From NCBI GenBank assembly GCA_021495925.1, contig JAKEKT010000024.1:124001-188000 (forward strand): 64,000 nucleotides of DNA, read 5' to 3'. The DNA is from Diplodia intermedia (lineage: Eukaryota; Ascomycota; Dothideomycetes; Botryosphaeriales; Botryosphaeriaceae). A program made the position numbers and the translations under genes. Below are positions 1 to 12,400 of the stretch, piece by piece (the stretch's first letter is position 1; each line of letters starts with the position of its first letter). A model generated the notes under the pieces. The model had not been told where the DNA came from. It saw only the letters and a list, made by a program, of their open reading frames with translations, and searched no databases.

Positions 1-896
1 ATGGGCTTAACATTGGTGGAAGGATTGTCAGATCAACCGTTCTTTGTGCATGAGTAGCCACATCCAAACCATGACGCAATTTTTCGTATACCATGTGCGG
101 CATACAGTATGACGGAAGCATGCGCAGGAGCCACTGTTGCTGCCCGACCGTACAACGAGTCGGACCTAAAGTGCGGGAAACATGGGATCTGACTTATTCA
201 CCGTGCACAGCCTTGTGACCCCATCACTTTGATCTTCATTTATCTATTCTTGAAACGCGCGTCCAATTACTCGCAAGGTTCGCCTCGTCGTCGGGCACGC
301 CATCGACTGGGCCACCTTCCCGGTCTGTGCAGCTGTCGAAGCGGCTGGTTGGAGATCCATTGCGCGGCCCGCACGCTGGCGCTATTTTGGTACCATTCTA
401 GTGATCTTCTAGCGTCCTTGGCTCAGGTACGAGTTGCCTCGAGCTTCGCCTTATGAGACACCGTTTAGTCACTACGGGATCTACAAGATGCTATGTATAG
501 GGGCCGAGGTTAATTGGATGGCGGCCCGATTTCAGAACTGCCGAAGCCGATGCTGTTTGATGTCCCCTTGACAATCCTTGGGCTTTTCGTGTTCTCGAGA
601 TAGTCAGCCGGTTGTCACCGATTTTTCGCCTCAGCACAGTGAATTGTATGGTGCTCGATGCTTTCAGGCTGTCCATTATACATCATATCGAGAGAGCAGT
701 ATAGCGAGTGTAGTCATGATCAAAACGGTCATTCAAGCCACGCGCTCACTAAAGAGTTTCACAAACATACACAAAAATGGGGAAGAGTATTCCAATTAAT
801 GTATGCTAAAGAAGTCTATAAGCCCCCGATGCAGAGACCGTATTAAGCCACAACGAACAAATTACACAGGTACTAGTACACGAGCGACGACCCCTC
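1..896. other. No gene seen (left edge)
   Basis: I read both strands and found only short open frames without recognisable motifs, signal peptides or a splice pattern that would join them. It contains at least the 3' flank of the minus-strand secreted-protein gene that ends at 897. Confidence 0.5.
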
Positions 897-1555
897 TTAG
901 TTGTAAACGCAGACCTCCTTGGGAGTCTCGACCTGGGTGGCGCCGATCTCGACCTTGGTGCACTTGTCCTTGCCGACGGCCTTGCTGTAGGCGGCCTCAG
1001 GGTAGACGTAGTACTTGCCGGCGGTGCCGGAGGGGCAGGCCAACCAGGCGGAGGCGCCGTCCCAGAACAGCTTGAGGCTGTCCATCTCGGAGCCGGCGAA
1101 GGAGAACTTGTCGGCGGGCTGCGAGGCGCTGAGGGTCTGGTCGGCGCGGCTGAAGCCGAGCAGGCCGCTGGCGGCGCCCGAGATGTCGACGAAGGCTTTT
1201 TGCCGAATCGGGTTAGCCGGGTGGCGTTTGCGGGGAGGGGGGGGGGGGGGGTGGGATGAGATCGGCGGGGAAGAAAGGGAAAAAGGAACTACTCACAACG
1301 CTGCTGGTTCTGGCGGCCGTCGGCGTAGAAGGACAGGGCACCGGAGGAAGTGGCGGTGACGGCGGGCGAGACGTCGCCGCAGGTGGAGCTGGTCTCGCCG
1401 CCGATGTACCACCAGCCGCCGCTGACCCTCATGGTTTGGCCATCGAAGGAGGCGCCCGGGGCAGAGGCGACGAGGTTGTAGTAGGTGGTCGTCGGCGCGG
1501 CGAGGGTGCTGGCGGCGCAGGCCAGGGTGGAGGCGAGAACGGCGGTGGTCTTCAT
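897..1555 (-). CDS. Small secreted protein, PhiA / IgE-binding-protein-like
   Basis: Two exons, 1555-1297 and 1195-897, joined across an intron with a GTGAGT donor, a CTAAC branch point and an AAG acceptor, giving about 185 residues. The N-terminus (MKTTAVLASTLACAASTLAAP) is a clear signal peptide. The mature part has a YYNLVAS opening, a GGWWYIGGE segment, GALSFYADG, a glycine/alanine-rich middle (DISGAASGLLGF) and WLACPSGTAGKYYVYP near the end. This order resembles the ascomycete PhiA cell-wall / IgE-binding-like secreted family, which is small and beta-rich; the link is from memory of the family pattern and is moderate. It probably acts in the cell wall or outside the cell. The intron carries a long G/C homopolymer. 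A TATAAA lies about 110 bp upstream of the ATG. Confidence 0.8.
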
Positions 1556-1662
1556 GGTGATGGATTGGGAGTTGGAGTTGGAGTTGTGAGGGTTGTGGTT
1601 GTGGATGAAGCTGATTGATTGCTGTGGATGGCGAATACAACTGGGTCGACGTCGCTGTGGTC

Positions 1663-1668
1663 TTTATA
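1663..1668 (-). promoter_or_regulatory. TATA box of the secreted-protein gene
   Basis: TATAAA on the minus strand, about 108 bp upstream of the ATG at 1555, a plausible distance with a short 5' leader. Confidence 0.4.
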
Positions 1669-2479
1669 CGTTTCTACATTGTCGTGTTCTGGTACTACAA
1701 GCACCCCAGACCCCTGAGATGCGGCAAAGTATCTATGCGCGATGGTGGCTCGGCCGGGACGTGCGGGGTGCCCGTTCACTCGTATTCACTTGGCGCGCAA
1801 CGCTGGGGGTCAACCGGTCAATCTGACCGCGCCGAACCCGCAATCTAGCAATGGGATCGACGATGCAGATACGATCAATGTACAGAATACTGCACTAGGG
1901 GAGATGGAGCTACTGCAAAGTGCGTGCGGAGATGCGGCGAGTATTCCAGAGAACCCATTTCATCAACTTCGGTCTCGCGGCTGTGCATGGCGGTTCGTAG
2001 TGGTGGGGACATCTTTGCCACTTTTGCAGTATAAGGATGGTCAAGGAGTAGCTCCAGAAAAGATGTCCAATACGAAGTACGCACTGAACCGAAGTCAAGC
2101 CGTGTGAGACGTGCTCAAAGGCCTCAAGAGCTCCTTTTCGACCTGATTGGGCTAGAGACTCAGCCTTAGGACTCCACTATTCTCTTAATTTGACATTGTA
2201 TAACGCGAAAACTTCCATTTTTGTCGTTCTGCATATGTGGGCCATACGAGGGAAGACAGCATGTTTAGGAGACTTCTCAACTCGACGAACGTTCCAGAAA
2301 ATATTCTAGTGCAGCTCATAGGAACCCCAAAGGATCCCAGTTGTGATTCCATGTCGCCTTTTGATGATATCCGCGCCTGTTCTGCGGACTTAGCGTTCTG
2401 TATACTTCGTCGGGTTTTGATACAGCGCTGTGTACAGAGCAAAATGGCCCACGCGACGCTGGACGCATGCAATATGTAC
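1669..2479. other. No intact gene seen
   Basis: Upstream region of the secreted-protein gene, running into the 3' end of the GMC relic. Open frames on both strands lack family motifs. Confidence 0.4.
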
Positions 2480-3250
2480 CTTTTCAGCGACTGCATACAC
2501 GGTCGAGAATGTATGCGACGCTGGAACCAGTGGCATGACACTAGCATCCACAACGCTCAATCCCTGAACTCTGTAGACCAGGAGATCTGGACTCACAACG
2601 CCCCCTTCTTCCCGCCGCATCATCGAACAAGTGCCCACTGGAGGAGTGTCCGCGGGCGAACCTTGAGCTCGTATTAGTGCGGCGAGTTCGGCATCGCTCT
2701 CACCGCCGTTCGAGCCGTGGATAGGCAAGAGCTCTATTGTTTCGTTTCCAAATGCCTCCCGACCCGCCTCCGTGCGCATCAACTGGCGGCCTCACCGGAT
2801 GCCGGCGACCAGAACAGCAAGGTTGGATGGCGCCAGCAGTCCTCCATAGTCGACAACGGGTGGAGAAAGCGGCGGAAACTGTGCCGTTTTGGCCGCAAAC
2901 GAAACCCCGGAGAGTGGTTTCTGCGGACTTCGGGGAATCCCAAAGAGTTGTGGCGTATGCATGATCTTGGAAGTTGTAACCCACCCCTGGCAGGTCAACG
3001 ATCATTTCGACCCCACGCTTCTCGAGAGGCCTCTTATCACTAAAACCAGAGAGCTGCAGGATCTAAGGTGAGTGAATGGCTCCAGCGGCCACAATGAGTT
3101 CCTTAGTGCCATGCACGTTAGTGATTTCGCCGGTCTCCCTCGAAGCAAAGGTAACGCTGACAGCCTGCTTCCCATCGAAGAGAGCTTCCCCCACTGAATT
3201 CATGGGGAGAAGATAGTAGTTGAGCCGTTTGACTACCATATGGTCGTAGT
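2480..3250 (-). pseudogene. GMC oxidoreductase relic (truncated, stop and frameshift)
   Basis: Conceptual translation shows pieces of a glucose-methanol-choline FAD oxidoreductase. From about 3230 to 2890 there is RLNYYLLPMNS, then KELIVAAGAIHSP, a TAG at 3065-3063 where the family has Gln (SPQILQLSG), then DLPGVGYNFQDHA. After a frame change near 2800-2900 the C-terminal domain resumes with PPVGTCSMM, GGVVSPDLLVY, QGLSVVDASVMP and TVYAVAEK, ending near 2480. The N-terminal FAD-binding part and roughly 200 residues between the N- and C-domains are absent. The conserved His of the HPVGT motif reads Pro. The stop is a CAG-to-TAG change. It cannot make an active enzyme. Confidence 0.85.
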
Positions 3251-3520
3251 GCGCTACACGAGCATACGATTGTGTGGATCGACTGTCGATGGTCGAGACA
3301 ATTTGACAGATATTGTATTGAGGCGAACCCGTCCTTTCGAGTACCGACCCAGCACAGGTTCCTTTCGTTTGGACAAACCCAAGCCACTATGAGCCCAACA
3401 ACCTCGCCGAACACACTGACTAATTAGACCACGGGGGGGAGTGAACCAAAAAAAAAAAAAAAAGGCAAGAAACATTAAGAACAACAGATCCCTCCCTCCT
3501 CCTCCTCCCCCTCCTCCTCC

Positions 3521-4432
3521 TCACGCCATATGAATGCCCCCACCCGCCTGAATCGTCTGGCCGGTGACCCACCTGCTCCCGTCCTCGGCCAACATGGCCA
3601 CGACGAGCGCGACGTCCTCGGGCTCGGCCAGCCGGCGCTGCATGGGCGTCATGGCGCGGGCGGCGTCGAGCTGCTCGCGCGGCACGCCCCTGCCGACGGT
3701 GCGGCGCATCATGTCCGTCTCGGTCATGGCGGGCGCGACGACGTTGACCGTGTGGCCGGCGGCGCCCAGGTCGTGCGCCCAGCAGCGCGTCAGCCCCTCC
3801 ATCGCCGCCTTCGTCGCCGCGTAGACGCTGCCGCCGGGGTTCCCCACGCGGCCGAGGACCGAGCCGACGTTGATGATGCGCCCGCCGGTGGTGCGGCCGC
3901 CGGCGGTGGTGGAGGCGGGGGGTAGGTGTGGCAGCACGGCCTGCGTCGTGAAGACGACGCCGCGCACGTTGGTGTCGAAGGCGTGCGTGAACTGCTCGTG
4001 CGTGATCTGGCCCAGCGGCGCCAGCGTCTCCGCGCCCGCGTTGTTGACGAGGATGTCGATCGTCTGCGTGCCGAAGGCGGCCGTCGTCTCGGCGACGATT
4101 TTGGCGGGCGAGGCCGGGTCGCACGTGTCGGCGTGGATCTTGATGGCGCGCGCGCCGTTGGTGTTGGGGAGGGCGGCGATGGTGGAGATGACGTCGTCGG
4201 CGAGCTTGGCGCTGCTGGGGGAGACGAATGTGATGGCGACCTGGGGGGAGGGTTAGGGATTCATTACTGCGGGGAGTGAGGGGCGATTGGGTTGGTTGGT
4301 TGTTGGGTTTACATTTGCGCCGCGTTTGGCGAATTCGATGGCACTGGCGGCGCCGATGCCGCGGGAGCCGCCGGTGACGATGGCGACCTTGCCGGCCAAG
4401 GTCAATGGCTGGGCTTGAGAAGTGATGGTCAT
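3521..4432 (-). CDS. Short-chain dehydrogenase/reductase (SDR, classical type)
   Basis: Two exons, 4432-4313 and 4240-3521, split by a 72 bp intron (GTAAAC donor, CTAAC branch, CCCAG acceptor); 279 residues. The N-terminal Rossmann motif is VTGGSRGIGAAS. It is followed by ILVNNAGAE, the RIINVGSVLG strand with the catalytic Ser, and the VYAATKAAM active site (Tyr-x-x-x-Lys), and ends near WVTGQTIQAGGGIHMA, the usual SDR C-terminus. It is an NAD(P)H-dependent oxidoreductase, probably cytosolic, resembling 3-oxoacyl-[ACP] reductase-type proteins; the substrate cannot be told. It lies just upstream of the GMC relic on the same strand, so the two may once have been neighbours in one pathway, which is inference. 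The 3' flank has A15 and a pyrimidine-rich TCC tract. Confidence 0.9.
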
Positions 4433-5082
4433 GGTGGATGAGGATTGTGTATGAGGGCTGCTGTCACGTAAAGTGATGGATGATGGGTTGAAAGTGTCGT
4501 GGAGGTAGGCCTCTTATCATTGTATCTGGCATTGAGACATGCATGTGGATGTGAAGAAGCCACAAGTGCGCTACAGAATCATGACGAATCATCCAAGAGC
4601 TCTCTGGTGTTGGTGGCTGAGAGCAATAGGGTGCTCAGAAATGGCCCGTAGCTTTCCGTAGTTACGGACCATTCAGCGGCGGGAAGGTAGCCATATCCGG
4701 CTAGCTTTCCGGGTAAAGGCAGCGCGGGGCTTATGTTGGTATGCAGCCAGCGGACGAATTGCGGATGGCTCAGAGGCTTGGTAATCCTCCACGGATATCA
4801 CGCTTAGCAATAATCCGTGTTCGGAAGTCAATATCTCGAGCACTGGGAGGCCGTTGAAGAGCTTGATATTTCGACCATGAACAACACAATCTTTCTGTCC
4901 ATCTGTTGTCTCCTCAATCCTTAGTGTTTGAATACTCGCTTTCATGTCTCTCATCCTTGCGTCCTTCCCGCATCTCCATCCGCTTGACTCAGCTTACGGG
5001 GCGTTCCTGGCATTCCCCTGATAACGCTTTTGGGCTCATCGCTTACTCCCCCGCATCCTTCCCCACGCCAACGCCATCCTCC
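4433..5082. other. Intergenic, no gene seen
   Basis: Promoter side of the SDR (upstream of 4432) and 3' flank of the potassium transporter (ends 5083). No supported open frame. Confidence 0.4.
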
Positions 5083-7936
5083 TCAAATCTCCCTCACGAA
5101 GCCCACCTCGACCAACTTATCGACGGGGATATTCATCTTCGCGACCTTGGCCCGCGTATTTTCCCTGAACCAGAGGAAGATGCCCAGAACGACACGCTTG
5201 AAGAGACCGTTCTCCGTTTCCAGCAGCCGCAACTGCTCCTTGCCGACAATGTACACCACCTGCGTCGCGTACGCCGAGTCCAGCGCCGCGAGGCGGTCCG
5301 GCACGGTGGTGGCGGCGGGGTAGCAGGAGGGAGAAGCACCGCGTCCCCGACCACCACGGCTCTCCACCCCTTCGTCAGCACCATCCGGCAGCGGCGCCCG
5401 CGCCCTTCCCGCGACGTCGATGGCGTCGTCGCCATCGCCATCGCCATCGCCCGTCCGCCGCACATCCGCCATCGTGGCGATGGCCTCGCGCAGCTGCGCG
5501 TACACGACGGCGCCCAGGTCGGCGTTGACGGGGCGGTCGTTGTAGCCGTGGCGGAGGACGACGCGGTAGCAGTTGGGCTGCATGCCGCCGCCGCGTGTCG
5601 CGGTCGCTGCCGCGACCTCGAAGCGCTCGGCGTCCGGCACGTGCGGCAGCTGCAGCGCGCGCAGGTGCAGGAAGACGTGCACGTCCTGCTGCGCCTGGAA
5701 CTTGCGGATGAACTCTTCGTACACGGACGGCATCTTACCGCCGCCGGCTTTGTCGAAGAAGATGCCGAGGCCTGTGGGGGATTGGGTCAGCGTCGGGAAC
5801 GGCTGGGAGGGAGTAGAAGGAGGGAGGGAGGGAGGGGCTTTTTGGGGGAGCGTGATGATGGTACCTTTGACGGTGTAGATGTCGCCGCCGCCGAACTTCT
5901 CGGCCAGTTTCGTGCGGCCGTCGGCGTCTCTGACGGTGAGGTCTTGCGGCTTCAGGTGGTGCCGGGCCTCGCACTTCCACTGCTGCTCCTTGCCGTAGCG
6001 CCAGAGGATGAAGAAGCTGGCGAGGAGCAGGGCGAGGGCGAAGGTGAACCACGCGCCGTCGATGAACTTGGTGGCGGCCGAGGACAGGAAGAGGCCGTCC
6101 AGGGTCGCGAACATCAGCCACATGGGCAGCACTATCCACCACTGCGTGCGCCAGACGATGAGCGCTACCAGCGCGACGAGGCAGGTGGTGATGAAGGTGA
6201 CCAGCACGACGCAGAACCCGTACGCGTGGCCGAGCTTGGTGGTCTGGATCACCGAGTTGTTAGTGGATGGTGGCATTGCTTGGCTCCTGGGTGTTGCTTA
6301 CGTTGTTGTAGACCGCCGTGACAATTATCGTGCCGATCATGATGAGCCAGTTGGCGAAAGGGATGTAGACCTGGCCGTGGAACTTTTCGCTGGTGTAGAT
6401 CATTTTGATTTGAGGAAAGTAGCTCGTGTTCATCACTTGAGCCAAGAGTTGGAACGCGGATGTGATGAGGGCCTGGGAAGCCACGATGGCTGCGAGGATG
6501 GACATGACGAGCGAAGGGTAAAACATGCCCGGTGGTACGGACTCAAAGAATGGATTGGAAAAAGCTCCCTCGTTCTCCGAGATGTATGCCGCCTGGCCAA
6601 TGTAGGCAATCAACAAGCATGGATATGCGAGGCACAGCCATGACAACTGAATGGCTCTGTTTCTCATCAGCACTTGGTATAGATGGATGTCTGTGGGTGG
6701 CGAATGCATACCTTTGCGAAAAGGCACCCAGGTCGGCGAAGAGGGCCTCGACACCGGTAAAGGCCAACAATATACCCCCCAGAGAAAGCCATCCGTCAGT
6801 CTTGTTGCGTACGAAGAATTTTCCAGCAAAGTATGGAGAGAATGCCTTCAACACAGACGCATCGTACGTGGCAAGATTGTAGACACCAAAGCAGAAGTTC
6901 AAAAGAAGCCAAACAACAACAACGGGTGCGAAGCAGTTTGCAAGTTTCGAAATGCCCAAGGGTTGCAGCATGAAGAGAAGGACGAGAATGGCGCACGAGA
7001 CGCCAACGATGGTATCCGTCCCGATGTCCTCTCGAACGACCTTCAAGCCTATAGGATAATCAGCATCTTCAGTTCCGTGCCGTCGATCGATGTGTACGTG
7101 GGTTACCTTGCACAGCTCCAAGCACAGACTGCGCTGGAGTCAGGATGCTGTCTGCCAGAATGAGACTGACACCGAAGACGGAAAGAGCCTTGAGGAGGCC
7201 ATGCATCCCACGGCTGTCCTCCAGGAAACTTCTTACTTTCCGATTGCTTGTACGGAGCTCGTGGGTTTGCCACCGCTTGATCTGGTATGACGACTTTTTC
7301 TTTGGGTCTTGCTTGGAGATGTGGCACTGTAGATTTGTTTAGTAAGAACCGGAGAGCGGGCATTTGGTAGATCTTACGTAGCGGGTGAGCAAGCTGTAGA
7401 TTGCGAAAGTACCGCCTTCGCCCTCGTCATTCGCCGAGAGAACAATGAGCACGTACTTGACGGTAACAATAAGAGTGATAGCCCAGATGATCAGGGACAG
7501 AGCGCCGAGAAGGTCATCATGAGACGGTTCCGAAGCGAATGTACTGGAGAAAACGTAGAGGGGGCTTGTCCCGATATCGCCGTAGATGACTCCTGTGGAC
7601 TGGTACGCAAGCCTCGTTCATGTAAGTACATATGGGAAACATGTCAAAAAGCCGGGCAACTTACCAGAGAAGCGTCCACCCAGAAAAGATCTTATCTTCT
7701 GTCAGCAGGGGTGATTCTCCTTTTGTTTCAGTGTAGCAGGACCGGCTTACTTGCTTATGCTTCAAGTCCCGCTCTTGGGGCTGGATGTCGATGCTGGCTT
7801 CCTCGTCGTAGTCCAGGTCGACTTCCTTCTTCTCCAATGGGACTTGGCGATCCGAGGGACCGCGAGGTCGCAGGGACACATGGTTGGCGCTCTGGGAAAG
7901 CGACGACTGCTTTGCATTGGTTGTTTCTCTTTCCAT
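5083..7936 (-). CDS. High-affinity potassium transporter, HAK/KUP/KT family
   Basis: Multi-exon gene for a polytopic plasma-membrane K+ transporter of roughly 800 residues. The N-terminal cytosolic stretch (MERETTNAKQ...) leads to FSGWTLLWLAYQSTGVIYG and DIGTSPLYVFSSTFAS, the diagnostic first helix of KUP/HAK proteins. Further hallmarks are NDEGEGGTFAIYSLLTRY, GVSLILADSILTPAQSVLGA, GGILLAFTGVEALFADLGAF and LAYPCLLIAYIGQAAYI. Seven introns are readable; all have good donors and acceptors. Exon 1 is 7936-7751 and exon 2 only 26 nt (7690-7665). The C-terminal cytosolic domain has a DGDGDGDD run and ends LVEVGFVREI. It should import K+ under low external potassium, coupled to H+ or Na+ as in other fungal HAKs. 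No frame breaks were seen. Confidence 0.93.
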
Positions 7937-9416
7937 GCCAGATTCGAGGTGGAGACTCTGCGGAAAAGCGCACAGGCTAGGCTTTCACGGTGATAGTGCG
8001 CGAATAATCGGAAAGAGCTCGTTGATCGACGAAGCAAGGAGAGCAGACAGCTGCGCTCTTTAAAAATCCAAGTAATCAAAAGCTCAGCTTTGCTATCTCG
8101 CCAGTCTGTACGGACTCAGCCACGCGGGAAGAGCGCGAAAATCGCTGTGGTCGCGATAAGCCGAGGCGAGCTATCCTTTCATCCAGATTGGAGGGTAAAT
8201 CGCGCAACCGTCATGTGGTGTAGTCGACGAAACCAAATATCCCGCACGGCAACCGCCGCACATGCTTGGACTCACATCACGGGAAAGATGAGTCGTCGGC
8301 GAATTTTGCCCTGTTTCGCGAGACTCTGTGCCGCGGAGTCCCCATCCCCACGCTTCAACATTCCGCATGCGGTAAAACTGCCGCCGGAAAGACTCGCTGT
8401 CTTGAGTTTGATCTGACCTCTACCGCCCCGCTGATTAGTACATCAGCAGTCTGTGCTTTGGAGGGAATGTCGATATGATTCACATACGAATTCAAGAAAA
8501 CGCTTGCATTCCATTGAGACCTGAAAGCATCTCTACTGGGCTTATGGTGAGGGCCACTTCTAGGCTTACTCCGCAATTCCCCGCAATCGGCTTTGATCGT
8601 CCCTGCATACCTGACACAAAAGCAACCAATCCGAGCTGCGCACACCTCCCACGCTCTAGCTTCCCCTTGCAACATCGTCCGGCATATCCAATGCTTGTTC
8701 TTACTCCAGGCAGGGCCCCGACCCACGAGGGCGAATGAGTCAGCGAGCCCAAGACCTCAATCCCATTCACAAGACTGCTGACACATCGAGCACAGTACTG
8801 ATAAGTATCGCAAAACCGAACCGATGCCCCAATCAAATTCTTAGCTTCTACCTGTAGCCCTGGCCACAATCCCTCCGTTGTCTTTCCCATCTCGCATATG
8901 CAATTTTTTATTCCACCCACGAACCGAAACTCCCACCAAAACTCGCTCTTTTTTCCCCAACACTCTTAAGAATGTCTATCGTACAGGACGCACTCCCTCT
9001 GTATCGTAGGATTGAGCATCAAAGGCTCCCCGACCCTCTTGAAAGAGAAGAAAGAGAGATAAAGAAAAGCAAATTCGAGCAATCCAGCGGATAAAAGACG
9101 AAGGCTGAGGGAAAAGATTGATAATTCAATCTTTGGGATGGCACTAGCACCACCCGCTGTTATTTTCCTACTTGCATGTTTAATATGACGCTTGGCGCCC
9201 CTGCGTGGCCGTTTCTATCTCGGTCGAAGTCGTGGACTGCAATAAGACAACTCTTTTGCCGTGATGATAAGTAAAAAATCAAGACTCCCGCCCTTCCGTA
9301 TTTCCCCGTAAAACGCCTCGCTAATGTCGAATTAAAGGAACAAAATGGAGACAATGCAAAGACCCTGAAAAGCACAAAGCCAACCCAGTTGTGGTGACAC
9401 TCTTACACACCAGACA
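7937..9416. other. Intergenic, no gene seen
   Basis: About 1.5 kb between the HAK transporter start and the CSC1-like gene end. It should contain the transporter promoter and the neighbour's terminator. Open frames on either strand lack motifs. Confidence 0.45.
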
Positions 9417-12400
9417 CTACAACTGCATGAACTCTTCGGCCGGGTTGAAGTCGGGCGGCGGCCGCCTGAAGATGACCCTAGACTTCGCATCGAGCGCCGT
9501 GTACTGATTGGTAATCCAGATACCCCAGTCCTCGTCAGGGAGCGTGTCACTGAGCGCGGCCGTGTGTCTAATCTCGTCATCGGAAATGCCGAACTCGTCG
9601 CGCGGGATCCAGATACAGGGCTTCGCCATCCGCAGCGCCGCGTGTTCGAACGCCTTTCGCACGAGCACGTCACGCTCGTCTGGCGTCAGATCCTCCAATT
9701 CGTCGTGATACCCCTCGAAAAGGTACCCAGCCGTCTGGGGCGTCTTGGCGATTTCCGGATCTGCCGGTTGCTGGTGCTGATGCATCGTGTTGCGGTGATG
9801 CCTGCTGATACGCTTGGGACGACTGTCGGTGGATGTGGCCGAGTCTTTGGTGATGGATGTGAAATTGCGAGACGGTGGCGGCCTCTGCTTCTCCAAGTCT
9901 TGAAGCTCGATGGCACTGCTCTTTTCGTGCAACGAGACGTTGCTGACATTCCCAGGGTTGCCGCTCTCCTCTTCCTCAAGCTCTTCCCACTTCTTCGCCA
10001 GCGCGGCCTCAAATGCTTCCTGACGCTCCTGGGCTTCATCTTCCATGGTGATTGGTACGAACTTGAAAAGCGGTCCAAGCGACTTGTTCAGCATGTATTG
10101 ATATATGACCGTTAGAATCAACGTCACAATCATAACAATCGCATGCGGCACGCAAACCGCTTTTTCCTTTTTGTCACGGACGAGGAAGAACAAGCCAATC
10201 AGGCACAGTTGCATGACGTACAATCCTGTGAACATCTGGTTCACGGCGCGGGGGAAGTATAGGCCGCCACTGTCGACGCTCCAGCGTAGTACGTAGAAGG
10301 AGTTGTACCGGTAGACAACCCAGAAGAGGGCGGCGACGAAGGTTCCGAAGATGAGCATGAATGGGGTGATGATGGAGTAGATGATGACTGCTTATGTGTT
10401 AGAGATTCGACACACGTGTGAGACCGGGCCGAACTTACCAATGCAACAAAAGTTGGTATGTACAGGGAACAGAGTGCCCCACATGGTGTTGGGGAGCGTC
10501 TTCTGCCTGTTGAACTTGGCTCGAGCAGTGTCATCAAGAATCCTGCCCATGATGAACCACATGAAGAGCTGAGGTAGCTGAACCAGCTGCTGTGCGGAAC
10601 CGTAAAGAGCTTGCAGGAGCAGGTACGAAAAGAAGTAGTTCGATCCTTTGGGCAGGTTCTCAGCCAGAATTTGCGGTACATCCAATGGCGAATTTAGAAT
10701 CTGATCGATCGTGCTCGTGATGCCGGAACTGAGAGTGACGACAAGGAAGACCTGGACGAACAGGAAGATGAACCAGTAACCTTGAGTCTCCAGCTCGGCT
10801 TCGACGCCGGTGAACACGCCCGAGAAATTCACAAGTAGGCGAATAATCATGGGAAGGATCATAAGAAGGACTGCCTGAAGAGCCGGAGGGAGGGCACCCT
10901 GAGCAAGAGACTTGACCAACTTTGGGAGCTTGGCGACCCAACGCAGCCAGTGAACGGCGTCAGCAATACTGTCCAGTTGGGACAGCAAACCGACGAAAGC
11001 CATGGGGAACGCCCAAAGAATGACAATGCCAATGACGACAGCAATGACAAGGGTCGTCTTCAGATAAGCAGTCCACCAGGGTGTGGAGAGATTATCCCAG
11101 ATGACATCCTTCGGATCGATTTCGAGAATGCGAGGTCCCATGTTCTTCGGCCTGTGATGCGTGATGGACTGGCAAGCCATGTGGGCGGCCACCTGATGGT
11201 TGAATTGGATGAAGGCCGAGTTCATGAGCGGGAACTTTTCCAAATCCTTCTCGTCTTCTTCGATTTCCTTGTTCAACTCGATCAATTGCAGTCGGCAGTA
11301 GACAATAACATCGACCTTTGCACCGAAAGAGAACCACCAGGTTGGCCAAATCTTCCACCACCAATTGCAGCGAGGGAAGAGAGATAACCTCATGGTCTCA
11401 CGCTGCTTCGGTGTCAGGTACTTAGTCCATGCGCCGCTTTCGTTCTCCCTCTCGAGTTCGGCTCTATACTTCTCCCAGTCGATGATCGGGGGCTTTTTCG
11501 CGTACTTGTCCTTCTGCCGCTTCTCTTCCTCGGTCTCCACAGCTTTGTCGGCGGCCTTTGGAGCATCGTCCCCTGGCTTGGGAGTGTCGGGTGCCGGAGA
11601 TTCATCTTCGGTTGCGTCCAGTTGAGGTATAGAGTAATTGAGTGGAAACTCGTCAGATTCGCGGTGGAAAGGTTCGGGGCTGGGGAATGCGCTATTCTTC
11701 CGGAACAGGCGTAGGGGGTTCATGTGGTGGAGTTCGCTGTCATCCTTGTCCTTTTCCTCCTCGATCGGCGGCTCTGTGTTATTGCGCACGCGGGATCGAG
11801 AGACATCTGGTGAAGAATGCATGCCATTGTGTGCGAAAGGAGAGCCATTCGAAGCGATACGCTTGCCATCGGATCCCCTGTGGAGATAGTCACGGTTGGG
11901 ACGAGGACTCCTACCGGCATGGCCATTATCCGCCGCAGTTCCGGGCCGCATAAGATGGTCTTTTGAAGGTCCAATGTTTCCACCTTCGGTGGGGCGGTCT
12001 GACATTCCCTCGTCGTGGCCATCCACATCTGGAACGTATCCGACGGGATTGCCAGCGCCGAAGCTCCTGTCAATGCCATGCCGAGCTCTTCCAAACCCTT
12101 TCACAACTCCTTCGGCGGTTCCCTGACCGAACCTCTCCATACCATGACCGACGGCGCCAAACCCACGACCAAGACCATGTCCAACAACGCCAAACCCACG
12201 GCCGACGGCTTGCAATCCCTGGCCAAAAGGGATCGGCAGCCGGCCTCGTTTCTCCGATTTAGTGGATTTGGAATCTTCCTGAGCCTCCATGGCCTGGTCA
12301 AGTTCCTCGTCGATGTCGTGGGGGATGTTGGGGCTGTTAACGGTAAGACCAGCATCGTTGGCCATGGCTTCTGCGGTACGCTGGTCATGGGCGTCGTCAG

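Noticed and set aside
1231..1252. Long G tract as a regulatory signal
   Set aside because: It lies within the intron of the secreted-protein gene and is more simply a homopolymer.
4906..6321. 471-codon plus-strand open frame
   Set aside because: It is opposite the HAK transporter exons and has an Arg/Val/Glu-rich shadow composition without motifs.
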